A stretch of 5,317 nt of DNA from an uncultured Clostridia bacterium (GTDB lineage: Bacteria > Bacillota > Clostridia > Christensenellales > Aristaeellaceae): the NCBI GenBank assembly GCA_946534455.1, contig CAMNCR010000153.1, forward strand, positions 1-5,317, given 5' to 3'. This document shows, piece by piece, positions 1 to 4,505 of the stretch. Made by a program: the position numbers and the translations under genes. The notes below the pieces were generated by a model. That model had not been told where the DNA came from. It ran no database searches and saw only the letters and a list, made by a program, of their open reading frames with translations. The first letter of the stretch is position 1. Every line of letters starts with the position of its first letter.

Positions 1-604
1 CCAGCCGGTGCACGCCCTTCTCGCCCCGGAGATAGCCGTAGGCATGATCCCCGCTGACCTCGAAGGTGACGCTCTTGATGCCCGCCTCGTCGCCGTCCAG
101 CAGATCCAGCAGCTTCACGTTGAAGCCCATCTGCTCGCAGTAGCGGGTGTACATCCGGTACAGCATCTGCGTCCAGTCCTGCGCCTCGGTGCCGCCGGCG
201 CCGGCGTGGAGGCTCAGCACCGCGTCGTTGTCGTCGTAGTCGCCCCGCATCAGGGTCTCCAGCTCCAGCGCGTCCGCCTGCTCCTTGAGCTTGGTCAGCG
301 CCTCGCCGACCTCCTGCACCATGCCCTCGTCGTTCTCCTCCCGGGCCAGCTCCATCATGGTGTCGATGTCGTCGGCGTCCGACAGCAGCCGCTCGTAATG
401 CCCCAGCTTGTTTTTCAGGTGGCCCAGCTTCTGATTGACGCGGGTGGAACGGTCCGTATCGTTCCAGAATTCCGGCTGATTCATTTCCTCCGTCAGCTCG
501 TCAATCTGCTCCTTCATATGATCCACGTGCAGCGCTTCGCCCGCCGCCAGGATGCTTTTGCGAATGCCGGTGATGTCCTGCGCGTATTGTTCCAGCTCTA
601 ACAT
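1..604 (-). CDS. prfB: Peptide chain release factor 2 (RF2), N-terminal part, gene runs off the left edge
   Basis: RF2 recognises UGA and UAA stop codons on the ribosome and triggers release of the finished protein. The 201 codons visible begin with a helical N-terminal domain (about residues 1-110). The PCRF domain follows, with the family signatures HAGAGGTEAQDW (133-144), GDEAGIKSVT (171-180) and AYGYLRGEKGVHRL (188-201). The last block directly precedes the stop-codon-recognition SPF motif in RF2 proteins; SPF and the catalytic GGQ loop lie outside the window. The ATG at 604 is preceded by GAGAGG nine bases upstream and gives the usual RF2 N-terminus. The frame is open with no internal UGA: Leu25 is followed by CAC, so the usual programmed frameshift is absent. 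The gene lies downstream of secA on the same strand, an order also known from Bacillus. No promoter is evident in the gap, so co-transcription with secA is likely. RF2 rather than RF1 is supported by the N-terminal sequence and the secA linkage. Confidence 0.96.
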   Translation of the reverse strand, partial: MLELEQYAQDITGIRKSILAAGEALHVDHMKEQIDELTEEMNQPEFWNDTDRSTRVNQKLGHLKNKLGHYERLLSDADDIDTMMELAREENDEGMVQEVGEALTKLKEQADALELETLMRGDYDDNDAVLSLHAGAGGTEAQDWTQMLYRMYTRYCEQMGFNVKLLDLLDGDEAGIKSVTFEVSGDHAYGYLRGEKGVHRL

Positions 605-613
605 TTTCTTTTT

Positions 614-619
614 CCTCTC
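614..619 (-). promoter_or_regulatory. Ribosome binding site of prfB
   Basis: Read on the minus strand this is GAGAGG, followed by a nine-base A-rich spacer and the ATG at 604-602. It supports the chosen prfB start. The A-rich spacer stands out against the GC-rich surroundings and should leave the start site unstructured. Confidence 0.7.
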
Positions 620-636
620 TGGTGTCGTTCATGCAA

Positions 637-648
637 GACCACTTGGTC
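637..648. repeat. Small inverted repeat near the prfB leader
   Basis: GACC and GGTC arms flank ACTT, giving a short perfect hairpin about 35 bases upstream of the prfB start. It is the prfB-proximal end of the hairpin-rich secA-prfB gap. No T-run follows on either strand, so it does not look like a terminator. It could be chance, being only four to five base pairs. Confidence 0.35.
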
Positions 649-672
649 CGCAAGTCTGGGGCAACGCTTCCC

Positions 673-740
673 TCGCTCCCCGCAACCTCAATGGTCGCGC
701 AGGGCCTTTGGAGCAGGCCCTGCGCTCCCTTTCGGTTGAG
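673..740 (-). repeat. Intergenic palindromic repeat, copy A
   Basis: This is one of two copies in the secA-prfB gap (the other is at 794-856). The outer segments 683-699 and 723-740 are identical in both copies. Read on the minus strand it folds as CAACC/GGTTG, then AA/TT and GG/CC interrupted by an A-A mismatch, then opposed GA/GA, then a perfect ten-pair stem GCGCAGGGCC/GGCCCTGCGC (697-706 with 716-725) and a nine-base loop. The mismatches are G-A on the minus strand but C-T on the plus strand, so the fold is better as RNA in the secA-prfB sense. No T-run follows. It could be a REP- or MITE-like repeat or a structured RNA motif; I cannot assign it to a named family. Confidence 0.75.
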
Positions 741-754
741 GAACTCACCTCGTT

Positions 755-784
755 TCCGGCTTCGCCGGACAGCCCACTGGGCTG
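755..784. repeat. Two tandem tight hairpins between the repeat copies
   Basis: Two adjoining perfect inverted repeats are seen: TCCGGC/GCCGGA around TTC (755-769), then CAGCCC/GGGCTG around ACT (770-784). Each has six base pairs and a three-base loop, with no spacing between them. They sit between the two copies of the larger repeat and look like part of the same composite element. No T-run follows on either strand, so I do not call a terminator. Confidence 0.65.
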
Positions 785-793
785 ACACTCGGA

Positions 794-856
794 TCGTTCC
801 CCACAACCTCAATGGTCGCGACTCCGCACTGCGGAGCTCGCTCCCTTTCGGTTGAG
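794..856 (-). repeat. Intergenic palindromic repeat, copy B
   Basis: This is the second copy of the repeat at 673-740. Positions 804-820 and 839-856 are identical to copy A, and the preceding TCCCC block is also shared. The inner stem has a different sequence but still pairs: GCGA plus CTCCGC (818-827) with GCGGAG (831-836) and TCGC (838-841), with one bulged base at 837 and the loop ACT. Conserved ends with a changed but still paired core argue that the fold is maintained. It lies immediately downstream of secA, next to the palindrome at 860-897. Confidence 0.75.
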
Positions 857-859
857 CTC

Positions 860-897
860 GCAGTCGACAGTTATCCTCATTGAGGATTGTCGACTGC
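860..897. repeat. Long palindrome overlapping the 3' end of secA
   Basis: A ten-pair perfect outer stem, GCAGTCGACA (860-869) with TGTCGACTGC (888-897), encloses a three-base bulge (870-872) and a six-pair inner stem ATCCTC/GAGGAT with loop ATT. The secA stop codon (877-879) lies in the inner arm and loop, and the last six sense codons of secA are one side of the palindrome. There is no T-run after it on the minus strand, so it is not a standard intrinsic terminator. It could protect the secA mRNA 3' end or be the outermost unit of the repeat cluster. Confidence 0.8.
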
Positions 898-3582
898 TCG
901 CCCATGGCAGTTCTTATACTTCAAACCGCTCCCGCAGGGGCAGGGGTCGTTCCGGCCGACCTTTTCCACGCTCTTGAGGCGGCGCGGCTGCCGGGGGCCG
1001 TCGCCCGCCAGGCGGGCCTCCGCGGGCTTCGCGGTCTGCACCCGGTCCGGCGTGACCTGGATCCGGGTCTGATACACCCGGCGCACCGTGTCCTCCCGGA
1101 TCAGATGGTTCAGCTCCTCGAACATGTGGCCCGCTTCGATCTGGTACTCCGTCACGGGGTTCTTGCCGCTGTAGGCCCGGAAGCCGATGCCGTCCCGCAG
1201 CTGATCCATGGCGTCGATGTGATCCATCCAGCGGGTATCCACGCTGCGCAGCAGCATCACCCGCTCCACCTCGCGCATGTCCACATGCAGATCCGCCAGG
1301 GTTTTCTCCCGCTCCTCATAGAAGGCGCGGGCATCCTCCTTCAGGGCGCTGATGAAGCCCTCCCGGTCCTCCGCGTCCGCCAGCGCCCGGTGGGATTCCA
1401 GGGCGCCGTGGGGCACGCACAGGTTTTCCAGGTAGGCCGTGGCCTCCTTCCAGTCCCACTCCTGGGGATCCTCCCCGTTCATCCAGCGGCCCATGGCGAA
1501 GTCGATCACGTGGTCCGCCATGCGCAGGATGCTGTCCTTGACGTTCTCGCCCATGAGCACCCGGCGGCGCTGCCCGTAGATGACCTCGCGCTGGCGGTTC
1601 ATGACGTTGTCATACTCCAGGACGTGCTTCCGGGTTTCGAAGTTCCGGTTTTCAATCCGCTTCTGGGCGGATTCGATCTGCTTGGTCAGCATCCCGGCGG
1701 TCAGCGGCTCGTCGTCCTTCAGGCCCAGGCGGTCCACCATCGCGCCGATCCGCTCGCTGCCGAACAGGCGCATCAGATCGTCCTCCAGGCTGATGAAGAA
1801 CTGGGTCGAGCCCGGATCGCCCTGCCGGCCGGACCGGCCGCGCAGCTGGTTGTCGATGCGGCGGCTCTCATGCCGCTCCGTGCCGATGATGTGCAGGCCG
1901 CCCGTCTTCAGCACCCGGTCGTGCTCCCGGTCCGTCTCCGCCTTGAACTGGGTGTACAGCGCGTTGTATTTGTCCCGGATCGCCAGCACCTCCGGCGCCA
2001 CGTCCTCGTTGTGCCCGATGGCCGCCTCGATCAGGTCCTCCTCGACGCCCTCCTGGCGCAGGGCGCGCCGGGCCAGGAATTCCGGATTGCCGCCCAGCAG
2101 GATGTCCGTGCCGCGGCCCGCCATGTTCGTGGCGATGGTCACCGCGCCGTACTGGCCGGCCTGGGCCACGATCTCCGCCTCCTTGGCGTGGTGCTTCGCG
2201 TTCAGCACCTCATGGGCAATGCCCCGGCGGCGCAGCATCTCGGACAGCAGCTCGCTGATTTCCACGCTGATCGTGCCCACCAGCAGCGGCTGGCCCGTGG
2301 CGTGCCGCTGCTCGATGGAGGCGATCACGGCGCTGTATTTCGCGGCCTTGTTCTTGTAGACCATGTCCTCCAGGTCTTTGCGGATGTTGGGCTTGTTGGT
2401 GGGAATCTCCACCACGTCCAGCCCGTAGATCCCCTGGAATTCCGCCTCCTCCGTCTTGGCGGTACCGGTCATGCCGGCCAGCTTGCCGTACATGCGGAAA
2501 TAGTTCTGGAAGGTGATGGTGGCCAGGGTCTTGCTTTCCCGCTCCACCTTCACGTGCTCCTTCGCCTCGATGGCCTGGTGCAGCCCCTCGGAGTACCGCC
2601 GGCCGATCATCAGGCGGCCCGTGAACTCGTCCACGATGATGACCTGCCCGTTCTGCACCACGTAGTCCACATCCCGCTTCATGAGGTTGTGGGCCCGCAG
2701 GGCGCAGTTGACGTGGTGGTTCAGCTCGCTGTTCTCCGGATCGTTCAGGTTGTCAATCCCGAAGGCGGTTTCAATCTTCCGCGCGCCCTCGTCCGTCAGG
2801 GTCACGGCCTTCTTTTTCTCCTCGACCTCGAAATGCACCTCGGGCTTCAGCGCGCGCACCACCGCGTCCACCCGGTCGTACAGCTCGGTGCTCTTCTCCC
2901 CCTGGCCGGAGATGATCAGCGGCGTCCGCGCCTCGTCGATGAGGATGGAGTCCACCTCGTCCACGATGGCGTAGGCATGGCCCCGCTGCACCAGATCGCT
3001 CTGGCGGATGACCATGTTGTCCCGCAGATAGTCGAAGCCCAGCTCGTTGTTCGTGCCGTAGGTAATGTCGCAGGCATAGGCCTCCTGGCGCTCCCGGCTG
3101 TCCAGATCGTGCACGATCAGGCCCACGCTCAGCCCCAGGAAGCGGTGCACCTTGCCCATCCATTCGCTGTCGCGGCGGGCCAGGTAGTCGTTGACCGTCA
3201 CGATGTGCACGCCCTTGCCCGACAGCGCGTTCAGATACGCCGGCATGGTGGCCACCAGGGTTTTGCCTTCACCGGTTTTCATTTCCGCGATCCGGCCCTG
3301 ATGCAGCACGATGCCGCCCAGCACCTGCACCCGGTAGGGCCGCATGCCCAGCACCCGGTCCGCGGCCTCCCGCACGGTGGCAAAGGCCTCCGGCAGCAGA
3401 TCGTCCTCCGTCTCTCCCTTCTCAAGGCGGGCCCGGAATTCCGCCGTCTTCGCCCGCAGCTGCTCGTCCGTCAGCTTGCGGTAGGCGTCCTCCAGGGCCA
3501 TGACATCGTCCACGGGCTTCTTCAGTTTTTTCAGCTGGGCGTCGTTTCCCACGCCCAGAATCTTCTTCACAAACTCCAGCAT
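877..3582 (-). CDS. secA: Preprotein translocase subunit SecA (motor ATPase)
   Basis: SecA is the cytoplasmic ATPase that pushes unfolded preproteins through the SecYEG channel. The 901-residue product is full length. Visible parts in order: nucleotide-binding domain 1 with Walker A TGEGKT (103-108) and Walker B VDEVDSILIDEA (207-218); the preprotein cross-linking region (about 220-370); GMTGTAKTEEAEF (370-382); nucleotide-binding domain 2 with TNMAGRGTDI (485-494) and the arginine-finger motif QLRGRSGRQGD (579-589); the helical scaffold and wing region (about 610-840); a linker; and a C-terminal zinc-binding tail with Cys881, Cys883, Cys892 and His893, which typically contacts SecB or ribosomes. 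The ATG at 3582 is chosen because GAGGA lies five bases upstream and the family N-terminus MLEFVKKILG begins there. A start 13 codons earlier would sit almost on the predicted transcription start. After CHG the protein ends in RAVDNPQ, encoded by a palindrome arm. It is the first gene of a probable secA-prfB unit. Confidence 0.99.
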   Translation of the reverse strand: MLEFVKKILGVGNDAQLKKLKKPVDDVMALEDAYRKLTDEQLRAKTAEFRARLEKGETEDDLLPEAFATVREAADRVLGMRPYRVQVLGGIVLHQGRIAEMKTGEGKTLVATMPAYLNALSGKGVHIVTVNDYLARRDSEWMGKVHRFLGLSVGLIVHDLDSRERQEAYACDITYGTNNELGFDYLRDNMVIRQSDLVQRGHAYAIVDEVDSILIDEARTPLIISGQGEKSTELYDRVDAVVRALKPEVHFEVEEKKKAVTLTDEGARKIETAFGIDNLNDPENSELNHHVNCALRAHNLMKRDVDYVVQNGQVIIVDEFTGRLMIGRRYSEGLHQAIEAKEHVKVERESKTLATITFQNYFRMYGKLAGMTGTAKTEEAEFQGIYGLDVVEIPTNKPNIRKDLEDMVYKNKAAKYSAVIASIEQRHATGQPLLVGTISVEISELLSEMLRRRGIAHEVLNAKHHAKEAEIVAQAGQYGAVTIATNMAGRGTDILLGGNPEFLARRALRQEGVEEDLIEAAIGHNEDVAPEVLAIRDKYNALYTQFKAETDREHDRVLKTGGLHIIGTERHESRRIDNQLRGRSGRQGDPGSTQFFISLEDDLMRLFGSERIGAMVDRLGLKDDEPLTAGMLTKQIESAQKRIENRNFETRKHVLEYDNVMNRQREVIYGQRRRVLMGENVKDSILRMADHVIDFAMGRWMNGEDPQEWDWKEATAYLENLCVPHGALESHRALADAEDREGFISALKEDARAFYEEREKTLADLHVDMREVERVMLLRSVDTRWMDHIDAMDQLRDGIGFRAYSGKNPVTEYQIEAGHMFEELNHLIREDTVRRVYQTRIQVTPDRVQTAKPAEARLAGDGPRQPRRLKSVEKVGRNDPCPCGSGLKYKNCHGRAVDNPQ

Positions 3583-3587
3583 AGCCG

Positions 3588-3592
3588 TCCTC
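3588..3592 (-). promoter_or_regulatory. Ribosome binding site of secA
   Basis: GAGGA on the minus strand lies five bases before the ATG at 3582-3580. It decides the start in favour of the canonical MLEF N-terminus over in-frame ATGs 4 and 13 codons upstream. Confidence 0.75.
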
Positions 3593-3630
3593 ATTCCCGC
3601 CCGGCGTTTCCGGGCAAACAAATACGCATT

Positions 3631-3659
3631 AGTATAGCATCAATGCCGCGGCCACGCAA
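3631..3659 (-). promoter_or_regulatory. Probable secA promoter (extended -10)
   Basis: On the minus strand there is a -10 box TATACT (3636-3631) preceded by TGC, an extended -10, and a -35 TTGCGT (3659-3654) at a 17-base spacing. The -35 matches consensus at only three of six positions, but the -10 matches five of six and has the TG extension. Transcription would start near 3624, giving a leader of about 40 bases to the ATG at 3582. The leader is too short to hold a SecM-type arrest peptide. Confidence 0.7.
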
Positions 3660-3690
3660 GTTTTTGCCCCGTCTCCCGGGCTCCTCCGCC

Positions 3691-3720
3691 TTGACAGATC
3701 CCCGTCGGACATGAGAAAAT
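3691..3720 (+). promoter_or_regulatory. Probable pth promoter
   Basis: A perfect -35 TTGACA (3691-3696) is followed after 18 bases by GAAAAT (3715-3720), with TG one base before it, an extended -10 layout. GAAAAT matches four of six -10 positions. The same ten-base block ATGAGAAAAT recurs in the promoter assigned to mfd. The start would fall near 3727 and leave a leader of about 60 bases. It is divergent from the secA promoter, with about 30 bases between the two -35 boxes. Confidence 0.6.
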
Positions 3721-3721
3721 C

Positions 3722-3744
3722 CCCCCGCCGGCGCGGGGGTTTTT
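3722..3744 (+). other. GC-rich hairpin with T-run at the start of the pth leader
   Basis: CCCCCGC (3722-3728) pairs with GCGGGGG (3733-3739) around CGGC and is followed by TTTTT, the form of an intrinsic terminator. No gene reads into it on the plus strand, because secA diverges. If the -10 at 3715-3720 is right, the transcript begins inside the left arm and cannot form the full stem. Its role is unclear: a terminator for stray upstream transcription, an attenuator, or part of the promoter module. An A-run lies before it, so it would be roughly symmetrical on the two strands. Confidence 0.5.
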
Positions 3745-3779
3745 CCGCCCGGCTCAGGAATCGCCCGGAGGGGCGGAAA
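3742..3779 (+). promoter_or_regulatory. pth leader stem overlapping the Shine-Dalgarno region
   Basis: TTTCCGCCC (3742-3750) pairs perfectly over nine bases with GGGCGGAAA (3771-3779), with a 20-base loop. The purine-rich GGAGGGG (3767-3773), the best Shine-Dalgarno candidate for pth, straddles the loop and the right arm. The left arm also uses the T-run of the preceding hairpin. The stem could restrict ribosome access to pth; this is an inference from base pairing alone. Confidence 0.45.
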
Positions 3780-3785
3780 GCGGGA

Positions 3786-4394
3786 ATGCCTGTGAACAAG
3801 GAACTGTTTCTCATCGTGGGCCTGGGCAATCCGGGCCCGGAATATGCCCATACCCGGCATAACGCCGGCTTTGACGTCATGGAGCGCCTGGAGCGGCATT
3901 ACGGCGCCGCCCTGCGCAAAAAGCTGCTCCTCAGCGGGGAAACCGCGGAGATCGCCGAGGGCGGGCGCAAGCTGGTGCTCTGCCGCCCGCTGACCTTCAT
4001 GAACGCCAGCGGGGACTGCGTCGGCAGGCTCCTCCGCTGGTATCAGTGCCCGCCGGAGCGCCTGCTGGTGATCTATGACGATATCGATCTGCCCCCCGGC
4101 CAGATCCGGGTCCGCCGCTCCGGCGGCCCCGGCACCCATAACGGCATGCGCTCCATCGTGGACGCCCTGGGCACCGCCGACTTTCCCCGCATCCGCGTCG
4201 GCACCGGGGACCGGCCCGCCGGGCAGGATCTGGTGTCCTGGGTGCTCGGCCATTACGGGCCGGAGGAGCGCGCCCTCATGAGCGCCGCCTTCGACCGGGC
4301 CGCCGCCTGCGCCGTGGACTGGGTGGACCACGGCATCGACTCCGCCGCCCGCCTGGGCAACGTAAAGGTTTCCCGTCCCGCCGCCGAGGGCTGA
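3786..4394 (+). CDS. pth: Peptidyl-tRNA hydrolase (bacterial Pth)
   Basis: Pth cleaves the ester bond of peptidyl-tRNAs that fall off the ribosome, recycling tRNA; it is normally essential in bacteria. The 202-residue product has the family motifs in order: VGLGNPGPEYAHTRHNAGFD (11-30), with Asn15 and catalytic His25 equivalent to E. coli Asn10 and His20; RPLTFMNASG (67-76) with Asn73; DDIDLPPG (98-105), with Asp98 in the place of catalytic Asp93; and THNGMRSI (117-124) with Asn119. All active-site residues are present. The ATG at 3786 fits the family N-terminus. An in-frame ATG 25 codons upstream would overlap the predicted -10 box and add an arginine-rich stretch with no counterpart in the family. 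The Shine-Dalgarno GGAGGGG is rather distant (12 bases) and partly paired. The gene has its own promoter and probable terminator, and mfd follows on the same strand, as in many Firmicutes. Confidence 0.98.
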   Translation: MPVNKELFLIVGLGNPGPEYAHTRHNAGFDVMERLERHYGAALRKKLLLSGETAEIAEGGRKLVLCRPLTFMNASGDCVGRLLRWYQCPPERLLVIYDDIDLPPGQIRVRRSGGPGTHNGMRSIVDALGTADFPRIRVGTGDRPAGQDLVSWVLGHYGPEERALMSAAFDRAAACAVDWVDHGIDSAARLGNVKVSRPAAEG

Positions 4395-4409
4395 TCCGGG
4401 CGGGTTTTT
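4377..4409 (+). terminator. Probable intrinsic terminator of pth
   Basis: CCCGCC (4377-4382) pairs with GGCGGG (4399-4404), followed by TTTTT (4405-4409). The six-pair stem is all G-C. The loop is 16 bases and contains the pth stop codon (4392-4394), so the stem begins inside the coding sequence. The large loop makes it weaker than a standard terminator. The -35 box assigned to mfd starts two bases after the T-run. Confidence 0.5.
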
Positions 4410-4410
4410 C

Positions 4411-4439
4411 TTGACACGTCCGCTGAAAGATGAGAAAAT
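4411..4439 (+). promoter_or_regulatory. Probable mfd promoter
   Basis: A perfect TTGACA (4411-4416) is followed after 17 bases by GAAAAT (4434-4439) with an upstream TG at 4431-4432. The block ATGAGAAAAT at 4430-4439 is identical to that in the pth promoter. Transcription would begin near 4446, about 60 bases before the mfd ATG and at the foot of a strong hairpin. It suggests mfd is transcribed independently of pth. Confidence 0.6.
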
Positions 4440-4446
4440 GCCGCTG

Positions 4447-4475
4447 GCGAAGGGGGGCTGTATTTCCCCCTTCGC
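4447..4475 (+). other. Strong hairpin at the 5' end of the mfd leader
   Basis: GCGAAGGGGG (4447-4456) pairs perfectly with CCCCCTTCGC (4466-4475) around a nine-base loop. It begins at the predicted transcription start, so it would cap the 5' end of the mRNA. Directly after it CAAAAA and TTTTTG (4475-4490) form a weak second inverted repeat. On the plus strand an A-run follows, not a T-run, so it is not a plain terminator. A 5' stem can protect mRNA from 5'-end-dependent decay; that role is inferred. Confidence 0.65.
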
Positions 4476-4505
4476 AAAAAAGCGTTTTTGGAGCAGAGAG
4501 TTTTG

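Noticed and set aside
552..855. Small open frames within the secA-prfB gap on both strands
   Set aside because: They are translations of the palindromic repeats, with no ribosome sites suited to them and no recognisable domain.
673..856. CRISPR array or tandem direct repeat
   Set aside because: There are only two copies, each palindromic and structured, with the variable part inside the hairpin instead of between repeats, and no cas gene is present.
860..897. Rho-independent terminator for secA
   Set aside because: The stem is strong, but on the minus strand no T-run follows; the next bases are GAGCTCAACC.
870..920. Internal promoter for prfB near the secA end (GATAAC or TATAAG as -10)
   Set aside because: Neither has an acceptable -35 at 16-18 bases, and TATAAG is simply the Lys-Tyr-Lys coding region of the zinc tail.
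3583..3621. 13-codon N-terminal extension of secA
   Set aside because: The upstream ATG at 3621 is almost at the predicted transcription start near 3624, with no ribosome site in the message. The MLEF start has a good one.
880..3714. Very long plus-strand open frame (944 codons) opposite secA
   Set aside because: It is the exact antisense of secA. GC-rich codon use leaves few stop codons on the opposite strand, and the translation is a low-complexity run of L, V, H, Q, A and R with no recognisable domain.
3711..3785. In-frame 25-codon N-terminal extension of pth
   Set aside because: It would start inside the predicted promoter and translate a hairpin and the leader stem; Pth proteins normally begin a few residues before the GLGNPG motif, as with the ATG at 3786.
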